Assembly (NCBI GenBank): GCA_903632075.3
Contig: CAHIKZ030000584.1
Location: 260,001 to 324,000, forward strand
DNA length: 64,000 nt
Origin: Acanthosepion pharaonis
Taxonomy: Eukaryota; Mollusca; Cephalopoda; Sepiida; Sepiidae
Reading direction: 5' to 3'
The position numbers and the translations under genes are program-made. Every line of letters begins with the position of its first letter. The stretch's first letter is position 1. The notes under the pieces were generated by a model, which worked only from the letters and a program-made list of their open reading frames with translations, did no database searches and was not told the origin of the DNA. Of this stretch, positions 37,919 to 50,029 are shown piece after piece.

Positions 37919-37920
<2 letters not shown>

Positions 37921-38769
37921 TTTGCCATGCATTTCAAGGGATCATTGACAATTAAGTATACATAAATGGAGCATAAATTTGCGACAATGAATTAAGTGTA
38001 TATATTGAATATTGTTCGGATTATCCCAATTTGATATGGGTCATTGTACATATGATTGTATATATTGGATATTATTATTATAGTCACAGTTTGACAGGTC
38101 TGTCTTTTTATATATGAGACATTTATTTATGTACGTTGGAATTTTGTCCAATTTTGGAAATAAGAGACATTTTCAATTAAATTTTCTCCTGTTACCGTTT
38201 ACTGCAATTACTTTCATGTTAGATTTGTTTTTCCTTTAACAAATTCTATTCGGGCCATTTGGCCTAATATTCATTTATATACGAATATTTTACATTGGCC
38301 TCATCGGAAAAAGAACCAAACCAGTTAGACATGTCAAGTTATCAGTCAAAAAAGTGAGAGTTGGTTTAAATAACGGTAGTAGACATACGAATTAAGCAAT
38401 TCTCACGCTCTTTTCATGCAAGCGCTAACAATTTGAATAAAATTGGAATTAGAAAGTCTTCGAAAATTAATGCTCAATGTATCAATGAGCATGTAAGATA
38501 GCCAAAGTCTACATGATCTGTTTGCCCTAAACATCTTATTCTGTAGAATGTGGAATATAGTTTCTTAAGAGTTGGTTGCAGAAACGTAATTTTGCAACAA
38601 TTAGTTTTTTGCACGTGGTTAAGTACATATAAAATGCATTTTTAAACACTCAGTTTTAAAGATGGCACAAATTCTACAAAAATTACCAATAGTGCCTCAA
38701 ATACGAAGGTAAGTCAAAAATTATTTGCACTTTCGACATTACGTACCTTTGGACGAGAGTGCGGATTAT
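37919..38769. other. Unique AT-rich DNA
   Basis: No feature seen. Confidence 0.5.
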
Positions 38770-39035
38770 TTTTTACTTTTCCTCAAAAAGTGGCAAACAA
38801 AAAAAAATGGAGAGTTGAGTTAACTGAGAGATCGGGAAGAGGCATGAAACAAGAACAATCTACCTCGCTGGACGAAATAAAGGGTTCAATTCGAAATTCT
38901 TGTCATCTGAAGAAAACCGGAGCATTCAACGCCTGAAACATCGTGAATATGACAGTATAGATGAGTAGAACAGTCCGAAAAATGTAAATAATAATAATTT
39001 CAATAACTCATCTCAGGAATATAGACATCTATCTA
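38770..39035 (+). repeat. tRNA-related repeat, copy d (body and tail)
   Basis: The plus strand has the body (GAGTTGAGTTAACTGAGAGAT, GGAAGAGGCATG) and the conserved GACGAAATAAAGGGTTCAAT block. It then has the tail with CATCTGAAGAAAACCGGAGC and CCTGAAACATCGTG. The tRNA-like head is not recognisable. The tail ends in AATATAGACATCTATCTATC and leads straight into a (TCTA)n array, which suggests that the array grew from the repeat's 3' end. Confidence 0.8.
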
Positions 39036-39071
39036 TCCATCCATATGCGGGGTGTATATATCCCTACTGTA

Positions 39072-39123
<52 letters not shown>

Positions 39124-39277
39124 ACTAATTATTTCTGTAGTTTTCTGTCTTTCTGTCTCCATACTGTTTATCTATCTATCTATCTATCTATCTATCTTCA
39201 TTTTACTTAAACCGTTCATCACTTTCTATCACTCTCCCGCCAACTGTCAACCTGTTTAGTGTCTGTTTTAGCCATTT

Positions 39278-39330
<53 letters not shown>

Positions 39331-39332
39331 TG
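39036..39332. repeat. (TCTA)n arrays
   Basis: CT-rich and TCTA runs at about 39077-39124, 39169-39196 and 39281-39330, separated by short unique pieces. Confidence 0.93.
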
Positions 39333-42220
39333 CCTGTCTTTCGAAATATGCGCATATAAGCACCTACGGATGCAGGAGACTAGGAAATAAATTGACTAAC
39401 ATAAATCTTTGTATACAGATGCTGGTTTTCGTGTGTGAGAGCCATAAATTTATTTTGCGTGCTGGTTGGTACGTCTGTCTCTATATTCTCGTTTGCCGGC
39501 CTGGTTAAGCGTGATTAGACGTCATTATCGAATCTGCTATGGGCAGGTTTGAGCAAGTAATTCGATGGACATGTCTTTCTACTTTCGTGGACTGACCTGT
39601 CCCAACTTTACTCATTTTCAACGTTCAATAGCTTTTTTTTCTTTGCCTTCGGCCGAAAAAGAATTCACTCAAATTGTCCCCTCAGCATTTTCCTGGCTTC
39701 ATATTACTCAGTCTAAATTTCTTCATTCAATTCAATTCGACTGAATGAACGAAATTAAATCTGAAAGAAATATTTTTTTAATATATAGACGTAAGAATCT
39801 TACATAATCACGTATGTCTAAACAATTTTTTGTGTATAGTTTAAGCTTTGCATCGATTATCGTTAAATTATATTCAAATATTTATCACATAGAAACATAG
39901 AAGTATATGGTCATGATCCAATATAAATTGTTGTAAAATTTATTACACGTAACCGATAGAGATTTCAATAATTTATCAATAAAATGCTGTTCAATGCTTT
40001 CAATTTAAGGAAACAATACATTATTAATAATATAACATTAAAAAAAGCAAATTAAGAAAATTATTTAATTTGCAAATAATTTCAGCCACGTCAAGCTAAT
40101 ATTATTTATTTTGTGCGCAAACACGTTGCATGACAACATTTTCGTGTAACGAATATATAATATTTTAATATATTAATCTAATTCGTTATTCTGTTGCCAC
40201 GGAAACTCTATTCATAACACACAATACAATATGGCCACTGCGTTTGTGAATTTTTACATTCTTCAAGACTTCAATGTTATTGATAAAATCGCCTGAGTAG
40301 TTATATGAAATTTTCTCGAAGTTGATAAATACATTATTTCAGACGTAAATAACTGTAGTAGATGAATCAAGATTCGTCACCATTAACGTAAAAAACCAGC
40401 ATATTAAATTTTCTTCTCCAAAAAGTTGATATCACATGATAAGTAGTTTTGTGTTTTATCCTACAATACTAACCAAATAATTGTTAGATTTGCAAGATTT
40501 TCGTACAGTGAGATACAATTCAATGAAATCTGTATAAATTTCACTTATTATGGCATATTGTTTGACGGTATTACGCTACGAGAACTTTTTTGGTAGCCTT
40601 TTATAAATATCGATATTTTGAATGGTTGATGGGTAGGACCCCCTAACGACAAAATATTTTCTCTTGGCCACATTTTCGGTATGAAAATTCGCTCGCATCT
40701 CAACAAATTTTATGCGATAAAAAGAACATTTGAGAATAAGAAAAATCAAATAGAGAAAGTGGTAAAGGGAGATAACTGCAGATTCGAAGTCAGAACATTA
40801 TCATTGATAACTCTCTCGTCCAATTTGCCGACCTTAGTTACTATATACTTAATACTTGATATAATGCAAAAATATCAAAATGATAACTTCGGTCAATAAT
40901 TATTTACAACTATCTATACTGAGACTCATGCATTCAATTACAAGTAATTCAGAATAATATTTTGAAATCGTAATTATTTTTGGCATATGATTTTTTTAAA
41001 CTGTTTCTTAATCTTTGATTGTCTTTCAATCATTCCACTTCACATGCTATCATCTTCTTTTTCCCCTATGAGGCACGCCACACCGTTTTGAAACCACTGA
41101 ATCAGATAAATTCTTACAGATCTATAAAGAACCAATATTTACCTATATATATAGATATAAATAAACAATAATTACCTGTGAATTAAAATATATAAGACGA
41201 GTATCTACATGTAGACTCAATTATAACGACCAATATATAGACTATTTTTTTCATTTCGCGTAAGTGATTTTTTCCTGTAATTTACATCACGCAATGTTCA
41301 TACATTTAGCATGTGATAGACTCATTTTGATTGGTCAAATTGGATAATACATTGTTTTTACAATCAATGAACATTCATTGTTATTGCATGTTCACGTTCA
41401 GATAGGATGTAACTGTGATTAGAATTATGATTTAGCTGTGAATTATAGTGATAAGACTTATAGTGATAATATTATTTGTATGACTCAATAAGTTTAGCTG
41501 CAAAGATCTCTCCCAGAAAATCATCTAAAGCAATACTAGCTGGTTTACCAAGCCAAAGGATAATTCTCAGGAGGTGATTCTTTGTTAATATACAGTCTTC
41601 TAAGATTGCCAAAAGTCTAGATTATCAAAGAAGAACAGTAGTGATTCATTCATTGTGGCCAATACACCTCTGGCCCTAACCCTAACCCTACCAGCTAAGA
41701 CGGCATCGCTACAAGAATTTATCTCTATTTTCTTTGTTTCTTCATTACTCTCAAAAATGACCCGTTGCATCCTAACTTTCAACTCAATATTAATATATTT
41801 TCAAAAACTTATTGTGACATTTGAATATCGCTTTAAATGTATTATTCTCTCATGACATTCTACAGATGTGATGAATTGAATGTTCCTTGGAGTGCAAGTT
41901 GAGTCGTTTATTCCCGTTTAATTCTGGTAACATATTGTTTTATTCTAGGTGCCATCAAGTCTAGAAAATATTTTACACTGTTATTTAATACATGGCTACA
42001 GAATAAGTTAATGCCAGGTATTTTCCAGATCAATGGTGTGAGATGATCGCAACACACTAGGCCGAAATTCGAACACGGCTCGTCTATTCCGTATTACACA
42101 CCTATAAACCTTACATCATTTGCATATCAGCAAAAAGTAATCTCATTTCATGGTATGATTTTGTTTATGACTTGACTACTGGTAACAAATGACTACAAAT
42201 AAATAAAGTCTTTGTTCAGC
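39333..42220. other. Longest repeat-poor stretch; nothing recognised
   Basis: About 2.9 kb of AT-rich sequence without a mobile-element signature. ORFs at 40681-40899, 41600-41782 and 41655-41855 are short and featureless. A run of about three CCCTAA units at 41675-41690 is too short to mean a telomere. If any regulatory DNA exists in this window, this is a likely place, but I see no evidence for it. Confidence 0.5.
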
Positions 42221-42224
42221 TTTG

Positions 42225-42560
42225 TAGGCAAATTCATCCTCCTGTACTGCAGTGAATGCTGGACAATCTCATCACAGATGAAGTGATTTGAACCAATAGA
42301 AACGTGGTTTTAGAGAAAGAAGCCTTGAATCCGATGGACTGAACATTTGGAACGAAAAAGAACACTTATTATTAGAATTAAAATGTGACATTTGACGTTT
42401 CTAGGGCAGATAATGAGGAAAGTGGGCTTGGATAATTTACAGGACATATTGAAATCAAGAGGAATAGAGGAAAGCAGCGAATAAATAACCGAACTAGCTT
42501 GTATAAATGGTTGCAGGACATGAATTTAAGTGGTAATAAAAAACCAAACCATTCTAATAG
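42225..42560 (+). mobile_element. RTE-like LINE C-terminal fragment
   Basis: Plus-strand frames read L-Y-C-S-E-C-W-T-I-S-S-Q-M-K, R-K-K-P and I-R-W-T-E-H, then LTFLGQIMRKVGLDNL. These follow the typical order L-Y-G-S-E-C-W-T ... R-R-M-L-R-I-P-W-T ... L-x-F-L-G-H-I-M-R of RTE-like LINE proteins. Several in-frame stops make it a relic. Confidence 0.78.
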
Positions 42561-43592
42561 CTATAAATGATAGGAAGATGAGGAGAGACATGCCTGCCCG
42601 TGTCCCGAAGAGAAACAGCACATAAAAGGAGAATTCTTAGAAGAAACCTACTTGGAACATTTGAGTAGCATAAGTAACCAGCTTGGAATGTTTGAGTTAC
42701 TGCTCAGTTTGAGTCTGTACATAAGAAGCCCCCCCCCAACAAAAAAGAGACATTTTAAAAGAAAAAGAACAGTTCAAACTTGTAAATGAAATAAAAACTT
42801 CGATTCACAATTATCTGGTTATCAATATCTACCCAAAGAAGCCCGGGGGACACAGCAGCCGAAAGCCTGAGAAAATAGTAGCAAGGAAGAAATTACTCAG
42901 AATAAAAATAAAAGTCGAAAAGTCCTCATCACAGAAAGTCAAACTGAAACAATTATATCCTTACTGTTGAATGAATATATGTATTTGTCTTTATTGTTGT
43001 TGTCTTCCGTATTGTTGTTGTTCATTGTCTTCCGTGTTGAATGAATAAATGTCTTTGTTTTCACTGTACAGCAGTTACAAGCCGTTTACTCTCTTATACT
43101 AATGTTAGTCATTCTAACTACATTATTTTCTTCCCAATTCTGCATGAATTTGATCGATAATCAGCTAAATCCTTATTTATTGATTTTATTTTGCATGAAG
43201 AATACTATCCTAATCTTTGTTGTTATTAACTCGTCTTTTGGAAGATTGTACCCACCGACCGTTGTTAGGTGCTTGTCGATCCGAGTGACTTTTAGGGAAT
43301 TACTAACTTAACACTTTATTCAATCTATGGAGCTAGATTAATCTCTTCCCGCTGTAAATGTTTAATGACAACTGGTCAATAATGCAGTACTGCTCGTCTT
43401 GTTTTTTTTTTAAAAAAATGGTGTCTACTTTCGTTGTTGGGAAACGCGCGTACATCCCACTATTGACAGAGGTTGATATTTTAACCAAAATGTCTGCTAG
43501 TAGTTTCCAAGATAAGTCCCTTAAAAAAATTGCTATGCTTCCAATTCCCAGCACACCGTCCATTTATAAAAGCTTGTTTGGTTGGTTTGTAG
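42561..43592. other. Unclassified DNA
   Basis: Short imperfect repeats around 42960-43060 (ATTGTTGTTG, CTTCCGT, TGTTGAATGAAT). ORFs 43102-43311 and 43333-43563 show no motif. Confidence 0.45.
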
Positions 43593-43595
43593 GGA

Positions 43596-43633
<38 letters not shown>
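43593..43633. repeat. (ATT)n microsatellite
   Basis: About 40 bp of ATT trinucleotide. Confidence 0.95.
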
Positions 43634-43635
<2 letters not shown>

Positions 43636-43664
43636 TTATTTCCTTTGATTTCTGATGTGTACTC

Positions 43665-43965
43665 ATTTATTTCCGGGTCCCGCCCAAGGACTTAAGGTTA
43701 GAAATGGCATCATGACATTTTCCACTAGTAAAAAAATTAGCCCTTCGTAAGGTGTGGGCTGTGCTCCTGAGAACATTTTTTTGTATTTCTTTAAGACATG
43801 GGATTTCAGGGATCCCTTCAAATAGTCTACTGGAAACTTTTCCAATCAATCCGAGGGCTACAACTACAACGGCACATTTTTGAGATTCCGATTTCAACGT
43901 CCTTTTATTTTGATAGCTTTTTGAAGATACATTGCAATCTGCAGGTACTGCCATATCAATAAGGA
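43665..43965 (-). mobile_element. LINE C-terminal fragment A
   Basis: The minus strand reads MAVPADCNV, KSYQNKRTLKSESQK, VVVALGLIGKV, then I-P-E-I-P-C-L-K-E-I-Q-K and STAHTLRR. This resembles the conserved end of one LINE type found widely in animals (I-D-x-A-V-P-x-D ... K-Y-x-D-L-x-x-E-I ... V-V-V-G-A-L-G ... E-I-Q-K-x-x-L-x-S-T-A-H-x-L-R-R). Two overlapping ORFs (60 and 95 residues) are parts of it. It lies head-to-head with fragment B across an ATT/AAT microsatellite. Confidence 0.72.
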
Positions 43966-43992
43966 GGCACCATTTTGTGAGCGATCTCTATT

Positions 43993-43993
43993 A

Positions 43994-44043
<50 letters not shown>

Positions 44044-44081
44044 ATTAAATAATAATAATCATGATAATAATAATCATGATG

Positions 44082-44114
<33 letters not shown>

Positions 44115-44116
44115 TA
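43993..44116. repeat. (ATT)n/(AAT)n inverted microsatellite
   Basis: An ATT run (to about 44041) is followed by an inverted AAT run with CATGAT interruptions. Together they can fold as a hairpin. The YYYYY and IIIII ORF at 43956-44240 is its reading. Confidence 0.93.
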
Positions 44117-44225
44117 TCTGATTGCACGGTATTGGCACCCACTGAATATCAAACCTAGCGCGAGAGTGGGCCAATATATTCACTAGAAAATCTGAAACTT
44201 CTAGTGCAATGAACCAGAAAGAAAT

Positions 44226-44520
44226 TGGTATGAACACCACCCAGACCTTGTTACGGAGATAAGACGTCTAAAAGTTTTATGGGATTACAAAATACGCACA
44301 GACATAATTATCAAAGCTAACCGCCCAGACATTGTTATTAGAGACCGCAAACAAAAAAGTGCCTCGTTATTGATATGTGAGTCCCTGCAGACTGTATCTT
44401 TGAAGATCTTCAAAAAGCTATCAAAATACAAGGACCTTGAAATCGAAATCTGAAAAAGGTGGCTCATACGAACATCAACAAACCATGTTGTAGCTAGAGC
44501 CCTCGTGTTGTTTGGATGTG
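44226..44520 (+). mobile_element. LINE C-terminal fragment B
   Basis: The plus strand reads WYEHHPDLVTEIRRLKVLWD, Y-K-I-R-T-D, IKANRPDIVIRDRKQKSASL, then KLSKYKDLEIEI. This is the segment upstream of and overlapping the one in fragment A (V-L-W-D-F-x-I-Q-T-D ... N-R-P-D-I-V-V ... K-Y-K-D-L-E-I-E-I). A and B are therefore pieces of the same family in opposite orientation. Confidence 0.78.
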
Positions 44521-44739
44521 TGTGTGTATGTGTTTAATTGGTCAGTGGAAAATGTGGTGCATATTCTCTCCTTACTTGCTATAAGACGAAGTGAAATTCT
44601 TCCTCTAACTTATGCAAGCTTAAAACATATTTAAGGCACACACACCAGTACACAAATAAATATAAATGTATATTTTTAATTTAAAATTTTACATGTTTTA
44701 ATGTTATTTCCTTGTATGTTTTTATTTCTGTGAGCACGA

Positions 44740-44988
44740 GGCTATCACTGCTGGTATGACTTGAGTGATCCTACAGATTACTCAATGTTACCTTCTATTT
44801 CTCATGCTTTTAATATGTCCTGTAAATTTCAAATTCTCCAAGCCATTTTTCCTCATTATGAGCCCGTAAGATTAAAAATCCTCTCTTTCTGAATATAAGG
44901 ATAAGTCATTTTTTTTGCCAAATTTCCTCATTGCTTACATGCTGTCTCCATAGTATTCTCTTCATTCATCTGGTAAACCACATATCTC
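44740..44988 (-). mobile_element. RTE-like LINE C-terminal fragment
   Basis: The minus strand reads M-K-R-I-L-W-R-Q-H-V-S-N-E-E-I-W, then after frame changes a H-N-E-E/I-M-R-K-x-G-L-E-N-L-like segment. This matches the R-M-L-R-I-P-W-T-x-H-V-S-N-E-E-V-L region of RTE-like LINEs. It ends about 50 bp before the next LINE. Confidence 0.6.
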
Positions 44989-45034
44989 TGGCATTATGTT
45001 TTCTCTTCTTTTCCTCATTTTATGTGAAAAAAAC

Positions 45035-47466
45035 ATTCAGAATTAACTTCCCCACTCGTTTTGCCCTCAACCGGGAAAGTAAAGCCTCTCTACTCGACTT
45101 GTGCTTTACCTCTATCCCCGAATCCTGCAGTGCCTCGCAACTATGCCCACTTGGTAACTCTGACCATGCAGTAGTATCGGTTAACATCTCCTTTAACTCT
45201 ACCCCCTATAAAGAACCTCCTACCACTAGAACTTCGTTCTATTATCAACGAGCTGACTGGGACGCGTTCCGTGATTTCCTCCGCGATGTCCCCTGGGATG
45301 GAGTCTTTAAGCTCCCCGTCCAAGAATGTGCTTCTGAGGTCTCTTCCTGGGTTAAAGCTGGAATCGACGCTTTCATCCCATCAAGGAAGTATAGGGTTAA
45401 GTCGCGCTCCTGCCCCTGGTTCTCGGCTGCTTGCTCAGCCGCCATCGCCCATAGGAACCACTACTTCCACCTATACCGTAGCGACATGTCTGACTGCAAT
45501 AGACGTATCTTTGCTGCCGCCCGTAACGAATGTAAGCGTGTCCTAAATGATGCTAAGTCACTATTTGCGGCTCGAATGAAGGAACGTATTGCATCTCGAA
45601 AATTTGGCTCCAAAGATTATTGGCGTCTCTCCAAGAGTGTATTGAATAATTGCAAACCCTCTATACCTCCTCTATTCAACCAGTTCGAAGTCTTGACCTC
45701 CTCTACCGACAAGGCTGAATGCTTTGCTCGGAAATTTTCATCCAACTCGACGCTCGACTCTTCTGGTGTACCCATACCCGACTTCCCTCTTAGAACTGAG
45801 GCCATATTGAGTGGGTTAAACATAACCCCAACTTTGGTACTGGGCGTTATCTCCAATTTAGATCCCAACAAGGCGAGTGGTGGAGATGGGATACCAGCCA
45901 TTGTCTTAAAGAAATGCGCGCCTGAACTGGCGCCCGCCCTTTCGAAACTATACAACTACTGCCTCAAGGAATCTTGTTTTCCTGACTGCTGGAAGTCCTC
46001 TTCGATCGTTCCTGTCTTCAAGAACTCCGGCGACCCTCTGACCCCTTCCAACTACCGTCCTATCAGTCTCCTTCCCTCTTCGGCAAAATCTTCGAAGCTC
46101 TAATCAATACCGGGGTGGTTAACCACCTCACATCCCATAATCTGCTCTCAGACAAGCAATATGGTTTCCGCTTTACAGATCTACAGACGATGTGCTCACA
46201 GCCATCACGGAAACAGTCTACCGAACTCTCCAAAATAACGGGGAAGCCTGAGCCGTGGCACTAGATATCTCCAAAGCATTTGATAGGGTTTCGCACGCCG
46301 GCCTTCTCCGCAAGATCCAGGGTTATGGCATTACGGGTCAATTATATAACGTAATACAATCATTCCTGTCAAACCGTGAATTGAAGGTCGTTCACAACGG
46401 ATTCTACTCCAGTTCCTATCCCACGAACGCAGGTGTTCCTCAAGGCTCCATCCTAGGCCCCCTCTATTCCTTATCTATATAAATGACCTTCCTGACGCCG
46501 TAACTTCTCAAGTCGGCATCTACGCGGATGACACCACAATTTATTCCTGCCTCAAAACAAATCCAGTCTCGCTGACAAAACTCACCTTGCCGTGCGTCTC
46601 GAAAAGGACCTCCAATCGATTGTGAACTGGGGCATGATTTGGCTGGTCAACTTCAACGCTTCGAAGACAAAAACTGCTCTCTATTAATCACCACAGAGAG
46701 CCTTCCCTTCCCTCCATTAGAATGTTCGACGCTCAACTTCTCGAGAGCAACTCTCTGCGGCTTCTCGGTCTCACGTTGACTGCTGACCTGAGATGGAATA
46801 AATACATCGAGTCAATTGCCTCGTCCACTGCGAGGAAAGTTGGCTCCCTGAGCCGCGCTAGGAAGTTTTTCTCCCTGAGTCGATCCTCCAGATATACAAA
46901 TCCACAATTCGCCCTTGCATGGAGTATTGCTGCCATATATGGTCTGGCGCCCCTTCTGTTTGCCTCGGGGTTCTTGATAGGCTCCAGAAGCGGATATGCA
47001 ATATGGTTGGCCCTGCCCTGGCGTCTCGTCTACTGTCACTTTCTCACAGACGCACCGTCGACTCCCTCTGTCTGTTCTATAAATACTTTCATGGAAATTG
47101 CTCCGAGGAACTGCATTCGCTGGTTCCCAAACTTCATGAGTTCAAGCGCCCTACGAGGCTGGCATCCTGCTCTCACCCCTTCACTGTCGAAACTCCTAAA
47201 TGTAGCCGTCTCTTCTACTCTAATAGCTTCATGTCTCGCACCTCTCGCCTGTGGAACTCTCTTCCCTTCTCCTGTTTCCCTGAGAGTTATAATCTCCAGC
47301 TATTCAAGTGTAATGTCAATCGACATCTCCAGTTGCCTTAATCTATCTACTACCCTCATCCTTTCTTCTATCACTCCTATCTGATCTTCCTATTTTCTGT
47401 AACCCCTTGCGTCCTAGTGGCTCCCCGCCTTGCTTGGGGTGAAATGCTTTAAAAAAAAAAAAAAAA
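45035..47466 (+). mobile_element. LINE (Jockey/CR1-like), 5'-truncated, best coding relic
   Basis: The first open part (to 46103) begins inside the endonuclease, with F-P-T-R-F and the metal-site box NSDHAVV. It runs through an arginine/lysine-rich linker to RT fingers (D-P-N-K-A-S-G-G-D-G-I-P, then SNYRPISLLPS). After a frameshift near 46076 come RT motif A (ALDISKAFD), motif B (GVPQGSILGP, near 46434) and motif C (YADD, 46521-46532). The C-terminal domain reads LRLLGLTLTADLRWNK ... SRTSRLWNSLPF ... LFKCNVNRHLQLP. The 3' UTR carries CCTTGCGTCCTAGTGGCTCC ... GCTTGGGGTGAAATG and ends in an A-run (about 47449-47466). Frameshifts also lie near 46465 and 46570. A TGA sits just before motif A in a context suggesting decay of a CGA codon. 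No target-site duplication was found. The clade is inferred from motif style. Reverse transcription is not possible from this copy. Confidence 0.9.
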
Positions 47467-49460
47467 GCTACCATGCATAGGAATTGCTATTAAATAGCAG
47501 TTTCGCATTTTGTTTCTAACGAAAATTGCCTGTTTTATTTTCAATTGTGGAGTGTTTAATTTTCTAGTTTCACAAGTATTTCATTTACAGAAGTATTTAC
47601 GAACTTTTTGGGGACATTTCTTGTCCATGTATTTTCTTTCTTCTGCTGTTGTTAGTACATTGTGAAACTGTTTTCTCCCGTTGATTGGCCAACCAGACAA
47701 TTTGTTGCTCTGTAAAATTTGCGTTCCTTTTACTTTGTTTCTCTTTTGTTTTCACCATTCTTACTTCACTCGCCCTTTTTCTTATGCTTGAGTATAACGT
47801 TGATTTTTTTCCAAATTAATGTATATATTTTTTATTTGCCGCTTTGTTTTTTATAATCGTTCTTAATTCTTTTATTCTGTTTAATTCATTCATTCTTTTA
47901 ATATATTTCCTTCATTTATTATGTGTTTGTTTGATTTATTACTTTGTTCTTTCTTTCATTGATCTACATTTATATTCTGTCTCCTTCATTACGTTTTTTT
48001 TCCGTCTTTTTCAAATTAAGTTTACTTTATCCATCCATTATTCTATAATATTATTATTTTTTCTTCCTATATTGGTTTTATATACTTTTCAACTATTTTC
48101 TCTTCTCTGCTCATTTTAATGTTTGTAGTCTGAGTTTGCGTTTTTAATTTTCCTTTTCTACCATTTGGTACCCACAATCGTCACCAATTTCTTGTTTTTA
48201 GCTTCACTGAAGTGGTCATTCGTATTTTTTTTCTTTTTGTAGGTTACCATCCAATTAGTTTTCTTCTTCCTCCTCCTCTTCTTATTTTCTTCTTCTTTTT
48301 CTTTTTCTTCTTCTTCTTCATTTCTTACTACATTTTTTTTTTACTTTCCTCGTCCATTTCATTTCTGTCGCCTTTCTTAATCGCTTCCTCTCTTATTTCT
48401 TACTCTGTTCTTTTTGCTGTAAATTCGCTGGACGGCTTACAAATTAAAACAAAAAGGTTAGAAAAATGTTGGTCCTTATATCTTTTCGCATGCTTCAATA
48501 AGTTTTGGACGTGTTAACACGAATTGGAGGCCAAACAAATAAGGCAAAGATGCCAAATCATACGATCATGAAGTCAATTCCTAATCTTTTCGAAATCATG
48601 ACTTTACTACAGAAGTTAATGGAGAGAAAATGTTTCATGGTCCATTTAAAAACGCAAAAGCAAATTTTATTATTAATCAGTAGGTATTTACTTAAGAAAA
48701 TGGGTTAAGCAACTGACCACTTTTACTAGTTTATGGGGCGTTCAAACAGGTGCAAACGGCGCCGCATTTTGTGAATTTGGTAGTAATCTCCGTTTGCAGA
48801 CCAGTTTTCGCCATTGTGAAACTCTCACCCATGATGTTGCATTTAATATTTTAGAAGTAATTTTAAATTCCACATGCATAGACATGCTTGTAGAGTATTT
48901 ATAAAATCAAAATTATAAAAATTCCTTATTTTGAGTGTACTAGCAAAAAGAAATTTGCACTATTTCAAAGCGATTTATACAAGAAAATTCGTTATATCAT
49001 ACGATGATATTTCAATATATATTTTAATATATTTTTAAGTAATACATTTATACATTTCAATTAATATTTTTATTTATATATCTTAATTATATTTAAATTA
49101 AGACATTCATTTAATTATTATGTTGTTATACTTAATGATACACATTATACTTTGAATAGAGTGTTGAGGATTTTTTTATTAAATTTTAAATAAATATTTA
49201 CGTATATTTACCTCGGCGTAATTATTAGCACACAATTATAGGAAAAGTAGAAATTGCCATAAATATTACGTGATCCATTAAGTTGGATGTGAAATATTGT
49301 TCATAGTATTTTTCACTAGGTGGCGTATGTAAACGTGATTTTATTTAGGACGTAACTAATTGTTTCATTTAAAAATAATCTTTTTATTCCAAATAAGGCA
49401 ACAAAGCTACTAAGACGCGATGTGTTACTGAACGTGAAAGAATATCAGAAAAAAGCATTA
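47467..49460. other. Pyrimidine-rich then AT-rich DNA
   Basis: From about 47750 to 48420 the plus strand is T/C-rich, with TTCTTC clusters near 48260-48330. This produces hydrophobic false ORFs at 47844-48119 and 48212-48517. The rest is AT-rich without signature. Confidence 0.55.
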
Positions 49461-49650
49461 TTACGAAACCAGAACAATAAAATAATATAAATTCAGAAAA
49501 AAATTGATACTGAATTTAATATTTGTTAGATCAACCTTGACAAGAAAACAAGAAGCCGGTAGAGAGTCCCACAAACGAGAAGTGCTATAAAAGAAAGTGT
49601 TAATGTAGACACATTGTGGAAGGTGATGGTTTACAGCGTCTTTCTGTAAG
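49461..49650 (-). mobile_element. LINE 3' coding end, small fragment
   Basis: The minus strand reads FFYSTSRLWDSLPASCF, then D-L-T-N-I-K-F-S-I-N-F-F. This corresponds to the last 40 or so residues (R-T-S-R-L-W-N-S-L-P ... L-F-K-x-N-V-N-R) of the LINE family at 45035-47466 or a sister. Only the end is present. Confidence 0.65.
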
Positions 49651-49861
49651 ATTCGTGTGCATATTGTAACTTTCAAATGTTTTTTTTTTTATTATTTAAA
49701 ACGAAAAATGAAGGATATTAATCTGAACCTTATTTCGATCCCAACAAAATTACTTAATGTCAAGAACCTCGGATTCTGGAAGCCTGCAGAAGCTCATCAC
49801 CCAGATAAATGTTCCATTCTAAGAGGATTGAATCATGGAGCTAACCTCAAAGATGTACGTG

Positions 49862-50005
49862 CGAGGTCTGTCTGAGAAGTAACGGGACTAGTATCACGAA
49901 CAGTTCATTTTAATTCCAACCAACAAACTACATGGCTTCCTCTTCAAAGTAGTCGCCGTCAAATCTAGCACACCCAGTCCTGTTATTTTTCAGACAGGGC
50001 TCGTA
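49862..50005 (-). mobile_element. Mariner 3' end (C-terminus and terminal repeat)
   Basis: The minus strand reads N-R-T-G-C-A-R-F-D-G-D-Y-F-E-E-E-A-M and a stop. This is the usual C-terminus of mariner transposases (W-x-x-C-I-x-x-x-G-D-Y-F-E). About 60 bp further on lies a terminal-repeat-like CCCGTTACTTCTCAGACAG. Nothing of the catalytic domain is present on the other side, so this is a solo 3' end. Confidence 0.72.
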
Positions 50006-50029
50006 TGCATTTGAATAAAGTGTTGTATA

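Noticed and set aside
41672..41692. Telomere-like CCCTAACCCTAACCCT
   Set aside because: Fewer than three full units, with no wider array. It is within chance for a 64-kb AT-rich window, so no telomere or fusion point is called.
45035..47466. Target-site duplication for the LINE
   Set aside because: Sequence after the A-run (GCTACCATGCATAGG) does not match the sequence before 45035, so no duplication is claimed.
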